Shown: one piece after another, positions 46,058 through 56,300 of the stretch
Layout of the letters: each line of letters starts with the position of its first letter
Position numbering within the stretch: position 1 is the first letter of the stretch
NCBI GenBank assembly: GCA_002753225.1
Contig: PDZS01000001.1
Span: forward strand, 282,381-346,380
DNA length: 64,000 bases
From: Deltaproteobacteria bacterium YD0425bin51
Lineage (GTDB): Bacteria; Desulfobacterota; Desulfobacteria; Desulfobacterales; YD0425bin51
Reading direction: 5' to 3'
Notes under the pieces: model-generated
What the model was told of the DNA's origin: nothing
The model's database searches: none
The model's input: the letters and a program-made list of their open reading frames with translations, nothing else
Position numbers and translations under genes: made by a program

Positions 46058-47984
46058 AAAAATTATTCCTAATTTTTTCCCCTGAAATTATTTTGATTAA
46101 TTCAAAAAGTTTTTTAGGATTAATAGGTTTAGCAATATAGTATTTTAATAGACTGCTTAAAGCTTTATCCTTAACATCGTAAGAAGTGAAGGCTATTATT
46201 TGAGTATTAAGGTTAAGCAGATAATTTTTTATGTTTGTTATAAGTTCTATGCTTTTTACTTCATCATATGACTGTAAATCAATCAATATAAGATCAAATT
46301 TTTCTTTTTGTAATATATTATATGCTTCCCTGTAATTATTTATAACCTTAATTGTATGCATATGAAGAAGGGATAGAACTAATTTCTTATTAAAAAAATT
46401 TGTTTCAACTAAAAGTATCTTTAAACAATTTCTATCGGGTGTAAAATCAAACGAACTAACAATACAATCTAAAAGTTTTGCACGTTTTACCGGCTTAGTT
46501 AAGCATGCAAAATAATCTGCCTCTTTCATCCAATCATTGTCTAAGTCATATTTTGAACCAAAAGGAATCAAGGGTACCAAACTCGTCCTGTTTAAAATGG
46601 GATCATTTTGAATAATTGCAGAAATCTTTTTTATATCTTCTGTAGATATCATATTTTTATCAAAAACAATCAAATGGAAAGGATCATTTTCTTTTACACT
46701 CTGTTTTAACAATATCAAGGCTTCATTTATTTGATTAGCAGTATTATATCTGCATCCAAAATATTTTAAATGGTTACTGATGCTTTCTATGTGGTTAGCA
46801 TTATCATCAATAATTAAAATTGCTTTATTGCTTATATTATTATCAAGCTTTGGTAAGTTATTTTCTTTTCTAATCTGCTTTTCAAAAACAACTGTAAACC
46901 AGAATGTTGTTCCCTTACCTTCTTTGCTCTCTAAACCAACTTCTCCACCCATCATTTCAACAAGTTGTTTGGAAATCATAAGCCCAAGACCTGTGCCGCC
47001 ATAATTACGCGTTGTAGAACCATGCGCCTGAGAAAATGGCTTAAACAAATTATCCAAATATTTTTCTGGAATTCCTATTCCTGTATCCGTAATTGTAAAT
47101 TTTACTGTTGCATGGGTAGATGTTTCACTTACCAATGAAATACGAACAAAAACCTCACCATTTGATGTAAATTTGATAGAATTTCCGACAAAATTCAATA
47201 AGATTTGCTTCAATCTATTAGAATCACCGCGAAATAGATCTGGAACATTTGGTTCTATCAAGGAAGCCAATTCAAGTCCTTTATTGTGGGCATTAGCAGA
47301 AACCAAATCCTCCATTTCTTCAACTATTTTTCTAATGTCAAACATAATCTTATCAATTCTAATTTTCCCTGCCTCAAATTTTGAATAATCAAGTATATCA
47401 TTAATAAGATAAAGCAATGAACCTGATGCTGTTGACATTACTGACAGATATTCCTGCTGCTTTGCTGTATCTTCTGTTTTCATAGCTAAATGTGTCATAC
47501 CAATTATAGCTTGTATTGGACTTCTAATTTCATGGCTGATTATTGCAAGAAATTCACTTTTAGCTTTGGTATTATTTTCAGCCTGTTCTCCGCCTTTATA
47601 AAAGCTTTTAATTGCAAGATGATTTTTCACTCTTGCAATAACTTCAGGTATAGCAAAAGGTTTTGTAATGTAATCAACAGCCCCTGCCTCAAATCCTTTA
47701 ATTTTATTATCTGTTTCTTGCATGGCAGTCAAAAAAATAACAGGTACATTTTTATGTTTTGAATCACCTTTTAAAAAGCGGCAGACCGCATAGCCATCCA
47801 TGTTAGGCATCATAATATCCAAAAGAATCAATTCAGGCAATTCTTTTGAAACTATATTGAGTGCATCCTGCCCGCATTTAGCGCATAAAATCTGATACCC
47901 TTCTTTAGCTAGATTAAATCTCAATAATTCTAAAATATCTTCTTCATCATCAGCAATTAAAATCTTTTCTTTCATTATACTCAT
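46050..47984 (-). CDS. Receiver-histidine kinase-receiver hybrid protein heading the phoBR operon
   Basis: 644 residues, soluble. An N-terminal receiver (D56, [15 protein letters not shown]), HisKA with H151 ([16 protein letters not shown]), HATPase ([28 protein letters not shown]), then two receiver-like domains. The first (about 390-510) has IIDDNA and VFDKNM; the second (about 525-640) has ILLVETN, lacking the usual acidic pair, but keeps LILIDLQ and AKPINP. RBS AGGAAT about 9 bases before the ATG. A three-unit Pho box lies directly upstream, so this kinase and the downstream phoBR appear to be Pho-controlled. Confidence 0.9.
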   Translation of the reverse strand: MSIMKEKILIADDEEDILELLRFNLAKEGYQILCAKCGQDALNIVSKELPELILLDIMMPNMDGYAVCRFLKGDSKHKNVPVIFLTAMQETDNKIKGFEAGAVDYITKPFAIPEVIARVKNHLAIKSFYKGGEQAENNTKAKSEFLAIISHEIRSPIQAIIGMTHLAMKTEDTAKQQEYLSVMSTASGSLLYLINDILDYSKFEAGKIRIDKIMFDIRKIVEEMEDLVSANAHNKGLELASLIEPNVPDLFRGDSNRLKQILLNFVGNSIKFTSNGEVFVRISLVSETSTHATVKFTITDTGIGIPEKYLDNLFKPFSQAHGSTTRNYGGTGLGLMISKQLVEMMGGEVGLESKEGKGTTFWFTVVFEKQIRKENNLPKLDNNISNKAILIIDDNANHIESISNHLKYFGCRYNTANQINEALILLKQSVKENDPFHLIVFDKNMISTEDIKKISAIIQNDPILNRTSLVPLIPFGSKYDLDNDWMKEADYFACLTKPVKRAKLLDCIVSSFDFTPDRNCLKILLVETNFFNKKLVLSLLHMHTIKVINNYREAYNILQKEKFDLILIDLQSYDEVKSIELITNIKNYLLNLNTQIIAFTSYDVKDKALSSLLKYYIAKPINPKKLFELIKIISGEKIRNNFYV

Positions 47985-48026
47985 AAAATCTATTCCTAAA
48001 TTAGATATTATTTTTTTATTTTAATT

Positions 48027-48069
48027 AATATACTCTTGAATTGTTAGAAAAAGGTTAGGAAAAGGTTAA
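48027..48069 (-). promoter_or_regulatory. Three-unit Pho box and -10 upstream of the hybrid kinase / phoBR operon
   Basis: Plus-strand 7-mers TTGTTAG, AGGTTAG and AGGTTAA start at 48041, 48052 and 48063, again 11 bases apart. In the direction of transcription they read TTAACCT, CTAACCT, CTAACAA. Exactly 8 bases further stands TATATT (48027-48032) as -10. Same geometry as at pstS. Confidence 0.75.
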
Positions 48070-48109
48070 TTTTGTATTAAATTTAAAGATATTTTCGAGT
48101 GTGAAGGAT

Positions 48110-49441
48110 TCAGCTTTTATTAACCCTGCGCTTCTCAAAAAAACGCAAAAACAAAAATGTAAACCAAGCAACTAATACACATCCCAGACTGAATATGGTA
48201 TAAGCAACCGTCCATGGAACCTCTTTAGTCATCATTGAAAATTCTGACATACCGCCAATACCTGCTAAAATATTAAGCGGCATAAACACAATGCTAATAA
48301 CAGTCAAGCGTTTGACTTCTTTGTTTTGGTTAACATTGATAAATCCTACAGTTGCATCCATTAGGAAGTTTATTTTTTCAAATAAAAATGAAGTATGACC
48401 ATCTAGGGACTCAATATCACGCAAAATTTGTTGAGAATCATCTATTTGATTTTTGGAGAGCAGTTTAGCTCGTATTAAAAATGATACGGCTCGTCGTTTA
48501 TCCATAACATTACGGCGAATTCGCCCATTTAAATCCTCTTCATTGGCTATATCAGATAATATTTTCGCCGCTTCCTCATCAGTAATATTACTATGCAGAA
48601 CATGATTTCCAACAACTTCTAAATTACGATATACATCTTCCATAGCACCTGCAGAATATTCAGCATCGGCTGCATATAAATCTAATAATACATCTTTTGC
48701 ATCAAAAACGTAATTAGGCTGGTTTAAAGCTCGCAACTGTTGTAATCTAAATACTGGCAATTCTTCTTTGCGTATTGAGAATAAAATTTCTTTATATAAA
48801 ATAAAAGCTACTGTTATATTATGTGATACATTTTCTTTATCTAATAAAAAATCCGAATTTAAATGAATTTCATTATTTTTATTCATATAAAAGCGCGCAC
48901 TGGATTCTAAATCATTAAGTTCATTAGGATCAGGAAATTCAATACCAAAAATATCACCTAACCAGATTCTATCCTCAAAACTTGGGGCAACCATATCAAT
49001 CCAAACTGGTTTAGGGCTTATTAAATCTTCACGACAGGTAATTGGAATTTCTTTCAAATGTCCGTTTAATAATGTAAAAGCCCTTAATTTGGAAGATTCG
49101 GTTTGATAATGGCGTGAGCCTATAGCTTGCAATACTGAAACAGGGGCTATCAATAAAACATGTTCTTTGCGGTCATCATTCAGTTGATCCAAAAGAAAAA
49201 GCTGATCTTTAACAGGTAAATCTTCAAGGATTTGAACAACTTCATCAGGATTTAAATGATTAAGAATTTTTCGGAGAAATGTGAGATTTTGTCTACGCAC
49301 TAAAGCTTGCACTAAATCATGACGAGGCATGCTTTGTCTGTCAACTAGCTTCTCAATTGTCTTATGTTTTTGCAGTAATTCAAAAACAGCTTGTTTGCTA
49401 TTTTGGTATTTGGGAATCTGTTCCATAGTTTCGTTTGACAT
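48110..49441 (-). CDS. MgtE-N-like / CorA fusion, putative magnesium or divalent cation channel
   Basis: 443 residues. Residues about 38-110 resemble the MgtE intracellular N domain (LTFLRKILNHLNPDEVVQIL, KDQLFLLDQL). The rest is CorA-like: a cytosolic funnel (about 120-365) and two C-terminal membrane helices (about 376-397, 410-432). The signature Gly-Met-Asn between the helices, which forms the CorA selectivity filter, is here GGMSE (396-400), so Asn is replaced by Ser. This may alter ion selectivity. Last gene of the minus-strand run, 20 bases after the PHP-glycosyltransferase gene. Confidence 0.82.
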   Translation of the reverse strand: MSNETMEQIPKYQNSKQAVFELLQKHKTIEKLVDRQSMPRHDLVQALVRRQNLTFLRKILNHLNPDEVVQILEDLPVKDQLFLLDQLNDDRKEHVLLIAPVSVLQAIGSRHYQTESSKLRAFTLLNGHLKEIPITCREDLISPKPVWIDMVAPSFEDRIWLGDIFGIEFPDPNELNDLESSARFYMNKNNEIHLNSDFLLDKENVSHNITVAFILYKEILFSIRKEELPVFRLQQLRALNQPNYVFDAKDVLLDLYAADAEYSAGAMEDVYRNLEVVGNHVLHSNITDEEAAKILSDIANEEDLNGRIRRNVMDKRRAVSFLIRAKLLSKNQIDDSQQILRDIESLDGHTSFLFEKINFLMDATVGFINVNQNKEVKRLTVISIVFMPLNILAGIGGMSEFSMMTKEVPWTVAYTIFSLGCVLVAWFTFLFLRFFEKRRVNKS

Positions 49442-49461
49442 AGTTCGGATGAAAATTTATG

Positions 49462-51618
49462 CTATGTGAGTTTAACATTTTTTAATAATTCATCTATTAT
49501 CTTTGAAGAATTAAACTCACAAGAACATATATCTGCCCAATCGGCTGTTAAAAAAACTTTATCTACATCGAAATTCATCTCTTTCCCCAAAAGCCATTTT
49601 TTCTGATCAGAATTTAATACAAAAAGACCATCAAAATTCCTATAAAACGCTCTGACAATTCGTCTCAGCCTGTCTCGATACTGTCGGTCAAAGTTTAATG
49701 CTTTCTGTGCAAACATTATCCAGTCTGTATGAATATAAAAATAAGCAGGTACGCTATATGCGTATTTTAGGAAAAGAGATGTAATCCCCATTGGTCCTTC
49801 AGTTGAACAGATAATTCGATCATATTCCCTTTCCCTGAATAAAGTATAAATGTCTAAAAAATTTGGTATACGAATTGGGTGATGCTCATAAAATGGAAAA
49901 ACAAACTCAGATACAGGGGGAATAACAATAAGATGATCTGCTGATTTAAGTTTACTGCTGCATACAAGAAGATCAATGGGTAAATCTCTTTTTTGGATTT
50001 CATTTAGAATTGATTTTAAAAACATTGATACGCCGTTAACATATTCAAAGGTATCTGTAAGCCAGAGCATGCGGCACGGATGTTTGAGCGTTCCTAATCT
50101 GTCTGCACACTTTTTAAGAAAAGGCCGAGTGTTATAAAGTACCTTTGCGCTTGTAAAAAATGCGCTTAAAATAATTACAGATGCTAAAAATGGAAATGAA
50201 AGACCATCAAGAAATTCAAAAATATTGATTGAAGTCATTCCTTTTTTCATATTTGATTTGTTGTTTTGCGTATAAGACCTTAAATATGTCGGAAGTTCAA
50301 TTGAAGCAATAATTTCACTTATATTTTCTTTTGATAGACCGTTTTCTTTGCTGATTTTTTCTATCTTATCATTTAAACGGTTAAAAAATATCTGGCTCAT
50401 TTGATTATAGATAAACTGAAGCGTTTCTTTATAAATTTCTGTGTTACTGCTTTTTGAATTATCCCTTTGAAGTTCTGCTAATTTTGATACTTGATCGAAA
50501 ATCGGCTTATATTGTCTTGACACAAAAAAACGTTTAACAAATCCAGGAGCGTTTCCTGAAAAGCAGTTATGGAATAATTCAAGAAAGTTCAGGGTTACTT
50601 TATGCTGTTTGATCTCTGAAAATCCGTTTGCAATTATGAATGCAAGAAATTTATCCTGGGGTGTGCCTTTATGAAGAAACATCCTTATAAGCCCAGGATC
50701 TCTCATATTAATTGCTATCTGGCAAAAATAGTCAAGGAATGCAACTGCCATCTTTTCACTGTCATTATGTGAACCATAAGGAGCCATATAACCATTTTTA
50801 ATAGCTTTAAGTGCAAGTTCAGATTTTTTGAAATTTTTAAGGTTTTCTTTAAGGTTTTCTACATGTAATAATGTTCCTGTAAGACCTGTAAAAATACCCA
50901 TATGGCAATCTGAACCGCCAGACATTGATTTTTTGTAAGGATTTCTGCAGTATCTGGCAGGAGGAATATTCACTCGTTCTGAAATCTGATTAAGCCTTTC
51001 TTCTGTAAGATTTTTGAGCCACTCTTTGACAAGCATGTTTTGCCATGTGTCTCTTTGTCCATTAATTACTTCAAATCGTTCAAAAATAAGAGCCATTTTG
51101 TCAAAGAATTCCATTGGGATCATTTTGTCTCTGGAATGATTATAGAAAGGGTGAGCCCAGATAGTAGGAATATCATTTTCATAAGTGAATTCCTGAAATT
51201 TATAAATATCTGATCTTAAATCGTTTAATTTATCTTCCTGATCCTGAGTAAAGCCATAGGCAAGAACATGGATGCCGATTTTATAATCAGGAACTGTACA
51301 GCTAAACTCCGCTCCTGTAAGAACATCTATTCCACTTTCCATAAGATTGTAACATGATCTGGCATTATTGTGATTTGTAACTGTAAAAGTATTGCATCCA
51401 TGCCTGTTTAGTGAATCTATAAGCTCATTTGTGGTAAGCCATGTTTCAGAAACACCAAGTATTCTTCCTAGTACTTCATCAGGCACGTCACTGTTATAAT
51501 CGTGGCAGTGAAGGTCAATCTTAATTACCTCCTCTTTTGGAAATAGAGCCTTCTGTTCTTTTAAAAAGGCTTCCAGAAGAGATATAACTTCATTATAAAA
51601 AGGTCTTTTATAATTCAT
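49462..51618 (-). CDS. PHP-domain protein fused to an N-terminal half of a GT4 glycosyltransferase
   Basis: 718 residues. The N-terminal PHP-type metallohydrolase region (about 30-300) has KIDLHCHDYNSD (H37, H39), VTNHNN, TGAEFSC, IWAHPFYNH and SGGSDCHMG. After a helical middle and one hydrophobic segment (about 472-492) comes a GT-B N-terminal Rossmann half (about 505-715: RMLWLTDTFEYVNGVSMFLK, ICSTEGPMGI, YIHTDWIMFA, GLFVLNSDQKKWL). The nucleotide-sugar-binding second half is missing, so on its own it is probably not a complete transferase. Products and substrates unknown. It lies 7 bases after the MetK paralogue gene. Confidence 0.78.
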   Translation of the reverse strand: MNYKRPFYNEVISLLEAFLKEQKALFPKEEVIKIDLHCHDYNSDVPDEVLGRILGVSETWLTTNELIDSLNRHGCNTFTVTNHNNARSCYNLMESGIDVLTGAEFSCTVPDYKIGIHVLAYGFTQDQEDKLNDLRSDIYKFQEFTYENDIPTIWAHPFYNHSRDKMIPMEFFDKMALIFERFEVINGQRDTWQNMLVKEWLKNLTEERLNQISERVNIPPARYCRNPYKKSMSGGSDCHMGIFTGLTGTLLHVENLKENLKNFKKSELALKAIKNGYMAPYGSHNDSEKMAVAFLDYFCQIAINMRDPGLIRMFLHKGTPQDKFLAFIIANGFSEIKQHKVTLNFLELFHNCFSGNAPGFVKRFFVSRQYKPIFDQVSKLAELQRDNSKSSNTEIYKETLQFIYNQMSQIFFNRLNDKIEKISKENGLSKENISEIIASIELPTYLRSYTQNNKSNMKKGMTSINIFEFLDGLSFPFLASVIILSAFFTSAKVLYNTRPFLKKCADRLGTLKHPCRMLWLTDTFEYVNGVSMFLKSILNEIQKRDLPIDLLVCSSKLKSADHLIVIPPVSEFVFPFYEHHPIRIPNFLDIYTLFREREYDRIICSTEGPMGITSLFLKYAYSVPAYFYIHTDWIMFAQKALNFDRQYRDRLRRIVRAFYRNFDGLFVLNSDQKKWLLGKEMNFDVDKVFLTADWADICSCEFNSSKIIDELLKNVKLT

Positions 51619-51625
51619 AAAATTA

Positions 51626-52816
51626 TTACTTATTAAGAGCAGAAATCAAATCTGTTTCTTCCCATGGTGCAGAAATATCAGTCCTGCCCATATGTCCATA
51701 AACTGATATTTTGCGGTAAAATGCTCCATGATTCTTTGCGGGCATTTGATTTAAATTAAATTTTTTTATAATATTTCCAATTCTAAAGTCAAAACAATTT
51801 TTAAGGCGGTCAGCTATTTTTGTATCTTCAATACACCCTGTGCCAAAAGTCTGAACCTGAATACTTCTAGGATTTGAATGCCCAATTGAATAGTGGAGAT
51901 GAACCTCGCACTCATCAGCTAGCTTTGCTGCAACAACGTTTTTAGCAGCATAACGCGCAGCATAAGCACTTAATCTGTGTAAACGCAGAGGGTCTTTTCC
52001 GCTTAGAGCAGAGCTTGAATTACGTGAATATTCACCATAAGTGTCTGCCGCCCCTTTTCTTCCTGTGACACCTGAATGTAAAGATGGTCCTCCTATAATT
52101 ACAGGACCTTCAGGATTGATAAAAATAGTTGTTTTATCGTCAAATTTTAATGGTTCATCAGAAAAAGCTTCTTTAATAACCGTTTCAGTTACATCACCCC
52201 TTAATTTATTAATAGATGGTTCATCTTTTACATTTTGGCTGGTAATTATTGTGATGCTTCCGATTCTTTTTGGAAGTCCGTTAATAAATTCAACTTCTAC
52301 ATGCGTTTTTGCATCTGGTGATAGATAAGAAAGAATTTTTTTATGCCTTACATAATCTAATCTTTTTGCAAGTTTATGAGCAATCCATATTGGCAAAGGT
52401 ATTAGACCTGGAGTTTGATTGCAGGCGAATCCAAAAACAGTTGCCTGACTTTTGGACTTAATTTTATCTATCTCCTCATCTGTAAGATTTTTTTCATCAA
52501 ATTTTGCAATCCCATCCCCTTGTGTTTCTTTAATGCTCGTTAAAATACTGCATGTTTTTGAATTAAAAGATGAATGGGTAAACCCTATATCTTGAATGAC
52601 CTGTCTTGCAACATTTGAAAAATCAATGGGAGCTTTTGACTCAAATCTTGCTGCTATAAAAACCATTGATGTTGAAGCAGCACATTCAGCAACTACACGT
52701 GATCTTGTATCATGTAAAAGAAAATTATCAACTATTGCATCACTTATTTGATCGCACAGCTTATCTGGATGCCCTTCAGTAAAAGATTCTGATGAAAATA
52801 TGAAGTCGCTTTTCAT
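51626..52816 (-). CDS. metK: Divergent S-adenosylmethionine synthetase (MetK paralogue)
   Basis: 396 residues, a full-length MetK fold: FTEGHPDKLCDQISDAIVD at the N-terminus, INPEGPVIIGGP, GVTGRKGAADTYG, SGKDPLRLHRLSAYAARYAAKNVV. Both family signatures are altered. The hexapeptide GAGDQG reads SKSQAT (about 121-126), losing the conserved Asp, and the glycine-rich GGGAFSGKD reads SSSALSGKD (about 267-275). It may be slow, use a different substrate, or be regulatory; it is unlikely to be the housekeeping enzyme. A strong RBS (GGAGG) precedes it. It sits in a run of cation-transport genes, 24 bases after the P-type ATPase. Confidence 0.85.
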   Translation of the reverse strand: MKSDFIFSSESFTEGHPDKLCDQISDAIVDNFLLHDTRSRVVAECAASTSMVFIAARFESKAPIDFSNVARQVIQDIGFTHSSFNSKTCSILTSIKETQGDGIAKFDEKNLTDEEIDKIKSKSQATVFGFACNQTPGLIPLPIWIAHKLAKRLDYVRHKKILSYLSPDAKTHVEVEFINGLPKRIGSITIITSQNVKDEPSINKLRGDVTETVIKEAFSDEPLKFDDKTTIFINPEGPVIIGGPSLHSGVTGRKGAADTYGEYSRNSSSALSGKDPLRLHRLSAYAARYAAKNVVAAKLADECEVHLHYSIGHSNPRSIQVQTFGTGCIEDTKIADRLKNCFDFRIGNIIKKFNLNQMPAKNHGAFYRKISVYGHMGRTDISAPWEETDLISALNK

Positions 52817-52840
52817 ATATGATTTCCTCCAAATTTTTAA

Positions 52841-55813
52841 TTATTTAGTGATTTCATTTATTAAATAAGGCATAGTTGTTCCTGCAAGGACAACAGAAGC
52901 ATCAGCAATTGTAAGCGGAGCTATTCCTAATAAACTTCGCAATCCTGGTATTAAATATGCCAGAGCCTGAAGCCCAAAAGAGCCTATTAAAAAATTTCTA
53001 AGCCATGGATTTGGCGGCATCTTTTCCTTTGAAAATATTGAATATCTATCAGAACGACAGCTTAAGCTGTGCAGGAGTTGACCTAATGTCAAAGTTAAAA
53101 AAGAGAGGCTGTTTGCCTGAGGACCTATTCCATATCTTGCTACTCCATATCCCATTGCAGAAAGAGAACCTAATGTTAACATCGAAGATTCAAATAATAT
53201 GCGCTTTGCATCTGTTTTTTTCAAAATAGGTTCATCTGTTGGTCTAGGAGGAATCGTTAGTACATTAGGCTCTGGAGGTTCAAGGGCAAGCCCAAGTCCT
53301 GGTAAAATATCAGATACAAGGTTAATCCATAATAGCTGCATTGAATTTAATGGATGGCCAAATCCAGCAGCATTTCCTATTAGCATGAGAAATATTTCAC
53401 TCATGTTTGTTGAAACAAGATAGTGAATTGATTTGCGAATATTAGAATAAATTGTTCTTCCCTGACTTACAGCATTAATAATATTTTGGAGATCATCATC
53501 TTCTATAACGACATCTGCTACTTCCCTTGCTACATCAGTTCCACTGCTTCCCAGTGACAAACCAACGTCAGATGCTTTTAGAGCAGGGCTATCATTGATC
53601 CCATCACCTGTCATAGCAACAACTCTTCCTGAACGCTGAAGAGCTTGAACTACCTGCAATTTATGAGCAGGAGTTACTCTTGCAAATACTGAAACTCTTT
53701 TACATAAAGTTTTTAAGATTTCAGGATCAAGTTTATCAAGCTGTGAAGAATCTAAAATCTCCATTTGTTCACCAGATTGTATATTTAATTCTTTAGCTAT
53801 AGCATAAGCTGTTGGAAGTTGATCCCCTGTAATCATAACCGTATCTATTCCTACCTTGCGAAAATTATCAATCAGTTCTTTTATGCCAGGACGTATAGTA
53901 TCAGCCATTCCAACCATTCCAAGCCATATAAATTTGCCGCAAGCAATTAACTCATCATCGCATATATCTAAAAAATGATTATTTTCAGTAAATCCAACAC
54001 CCAAAACCCTTAAAGCTTTGCCTGCAAGTTGTTCATTTGCCAGTTCAATATCTTTGCGGATTTCATCGTTTAATTCTAATATTTCCCCATTTTTCATATA
54101 ATACTGGCATACTTCCAAAACTTCCATTGGACTCCCTTTCATTGCATAAAACTTTCGATTATCATTTTTTGTTTCATGTATTGTGAGCATGATATTATGC
54201 TTTTGAGAGCGGTGTATCATCTTAACAATAGGGGAATTTTCTCTAAGTCTTGGAATGTTTATGCTATTATTCATTCCCAAATATATTAAAGCATTTTCTG
54301 TTGCTGATCCTGAAAGACTAAATTTATCATTTTGATATTCAATCTGGCTTTCATTGCAAAGTACAACTGTCTCAATTAATCTTAATAGCTCTGGAAATAA
54401 ATCTAATTTCTGATTTGCATCTATATATTCCATTTTGCAGTATATTTCTTTAACGGTCATCTGGTTTAAAGTAATTGTTCCTGTTTTATCAAGGCAGACA
54501 GTCTGAACAGAACCGAGAGTTTCTACAGCAGCAAGCTGTCTTATAAGAATTTTCTGCTTTCGCATGTTTATTATGCCTAAAGAAAGCGTTGTTGCAGCAA
54601 CTGTGGGCAGACCTTCGGGAACCGCTGCTACAGCCAAAGATATCGTATTTTTCAATAATTCTATATATCCATAACCTCTTAAAATGCCAATTCCAAAAAT
54701 AAGAGCGCATATAGCCCCTGATGCCAAGACAAGTTTTCCCCCTAAATCATCTAACTGTTTAGTTAAAGGTGTTTCTGGAGGCTCTGCTTCACCGACTAAG
54801 TTGCGGATTTTTCCAATCTCTGTATAAACGCTTGTGGCAATTACAACTGCTTTCGCATATCCTCCTGTAACCAATGTTCCTGTATAAACCATATTTGTCC
54901 GATCAGCCAAAGGCGTATCACAAGATAAAGGGGTAACTGTTTTTTGCACTGGAAGGCTTTCTCCAGTAAGTGCTGATTCATCTACACTTAAATTGTTTGC
55001 ATCTATTATTCTTGCATCTGCGGCAATATAGGTTCCTTGTCGTAAAATTAAAATATCCCCCAAGGAAACATCTTCAGCAGCCACATAATTTATTTCTCCT
55101 TCTCTCATCACAAGAGCATTAGGCTTAACCAAGGTTTTAAGCGAATTTATTGTTTTTTCAGAATTGCTTTCTGTAACATAGCCGATTGATGCATTAATTA
55201 AAACAACACCTGAAATCATTATAGCATCACCTATACCTCCCGTTAAAATAGAAACGCCTGCAGCAATACCTAAAAGGGCAACTGGTAATGATTTAAACTG
55301 TTCCAAAAATATTTCCAAAGATGAACGGCTTTTGGTTTCAGACAGAACATTTCTTCCATATTTTTTCAGCAAGATTTTATGATCTGCATAATTTAACCCT
55401 GAATCTGGGTCAGTTCCAAAATGAGACAAGGTTTCAGCAGTTTCTTTAGCATGCCAAAAGCTGCTTTCCAGATTAGGCTTTTCGATTATATGATTTTTAA
55501 TTTTTGATTTTTTAGTCTCAATTTTGATCGCTTTTTCTTTTTTGGGTTCTATTTCGTAAGAAATGCTACATTTTATATTATAAAATTCCTTCAGTATTGT
55601 AAGTATAAACTCATGGATATTTTGAATGGAATAGCTTGTAAAATTATAAAAAATTAATACTTTTCCTGTTAGTGTATTTGCCTGCACAGAAATAAAGCCA
55701 TTCTGCTGTATCAAATTTTCTTCTAAATAATCTTTCAAAACATTAGAACGGTATAATCCATTAATTTTAAAACGAATTCTTCCTCTGTTTGTATTGCTTA
55801 CAATAGTAATCAA
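52841..55813 (-). CDS. P2A-like (calcium-type) P-type ATPase with N-terminal HMA-like domain
   Basis: 990 residues. N-terminal HMA-like domain (about 1-85) with NRGRIRFK; cation-ATPase N domain (about 120-165); actuator TGES (283-286); VPEGLP in helix M4 (E400); phosphorylation motif DKTGT (D442); hinge TGDGINDSPA (735-744). The Ca2+-site residues of SERCA-type pumps appear: E400, N803/E806 (STNMSE), N831/D835 (LLWINLVSD). No CPC or similar heavy-metal motif is in M4. It therefore most likely moves Ca2+ (or Mn2+) across a membrane. The start is TTG, decided by GGAG 8 bases upstream. Confidence 0.87.
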   Translation of the reverse strand: MITIVSNTNRGRIRFKINGLYRSNVLKDYLEENLIQQNGFISVQANTLTGKVLIFYNFTSYSIQNIHEFILTILKEFYNIKCSISYEIEPKKEKAIKIETKKSKIKNHIIEKPNLESSFWHAKETAETLSHFGTDPDSGLNYADHKILLKKYGRNVLSETKSRSSLEIFLEQFKSLPVALLGIAAGVSILTGGIGDAIMISGVVLINASIGYVTESNSEKTINSLKTLVKPNALVMREGEINYVAAEDVSLGDILILRQGTYIAADARIIDANNLSVDESALTGESLPVQKTVTPLSCDTPLADRTNMVYTGTLVTGGYAKAVVIATSVYTEIGKIRNLVGEAEPPETPLTKQLDDLGGKLVLASGAICALIFGIGILRGYGYIELLKNTISLAVAAVPEGLPTVAATTLSLGIINMRKQKILIRQLAAVETLGSVQTVCLDKTGTITLNQMTVKEIYCKMEYIDANQKLDLFPELLRLIETVVLCNESQIEYQNDKFSLSGSATENALIYLGMNNSINIPRLRENSPIVKMIHRSQKHNIMLTIHETKNDNRKFYAMKGSPMEVLEVCQYYMKNGEILELNDEIRKDIELANEQLAGKALRVLGVGFTENNHFLDICDDELIACGKFIWLGMVGMADTIRPGIKELIDNFRKVGIDTVMITGDQLPTAYAIAKELNIQSGEQMEILDSSQLDKLDPEILKTLCKRVSVFARVTPAHKLQVVQALQRSGRVVAMTGDGINDSPALKASDVGLSLGSSGTDVAREVADVVIEDDDLQNIINAVSQGRTIYSNIRKSIHYLVSTNMSEIFLMLIGNAAGFGHPLNSMQLLWINLVSDILPGLGLALEPPEPNVLTIPPRPTDEPILKKTDAKRILFESSMLTLGSLSAMGYGVARYGIGPQANSLSFLTLTLGQLLHSLSCRSDRYSIFSKEKMPPNPWLRNFLIGSFGLQALAYLIPGLRSLLGIAPLTIADASVVLAGTTMPYLINEITK

Positions 55814-55832
55814 GTCTTTTCTCCAAAATTAA

Positions 55833-56300
55833 TCATTCATGTGTTTTTAAAAATATATTATAGGCATACCAGAATGCTCCTGACCAGGAAAGCATTTCAA
55901 AATTACCTTTATATATTTGATACGCACCTGCACCAACAAGCAGCAAAGTAAGCAGTCCACCCATATTAATTGTACCTTTTGAGTTTTCTTTAATTTTTTC
56001 ATTGCAAGCAGCAAAAGCTATACTGATATTATCATGAAAATTAGAGGGTTGTGAGCAATGTTCAACTTCACCAATAAAAAGATTTTCATCTTCTGCAAAT
56101 TTTAAAATCAAGCTTTGCTCGAGTTCGTGGAGGATTAGAATACTTCCAGTTAGAGGATTTATATCTACTGATGATACACCTGTTAGATTCAGCAATTTTT
56201 CCTTTGCTGAAAAAAAATAATTTATATCTTTTTTTCTTGAAGGTACTTTGACTCTCAATCTCCCAATGCTGTTATGGGATACCATTGCCACTGAGATCAT
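55833..56300 (-). CDS. HMA-like domain protein with C-terminal membrane helix
   Basis: 155 residues. An N-terminal HMA-like domain (about 1-80) carries SIGRLRVKVP, parallel to the pump's NRGRIRFK, with no CXXC metal site. The C-terminus has a glycine-rich hydrophobic helix (about 118-138, MGGLLTLLLVGAGAYQIYKG). It starts inside the stop of the DUF5132-like gene (ATGA) and ends 19 bases before the pump gene. I take it as an accessory subunit of the pump or its compartment; the role is unknown. Confidence 0.75.
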   Translation of the reverse strand: MISVAMVSHNSIGRLRVKVPSRKKDINYFFSAKEKLLNLTGVSSVDINPLTGSILILHELEQSLILKFAEDENLFIGEVEHCSQPSNFHDNISIAFAACNEKIKENSKGTINMGGLLTLLLVGAGAYQIYKGNFEMLSWSGAFWYAYNIFLKTHE

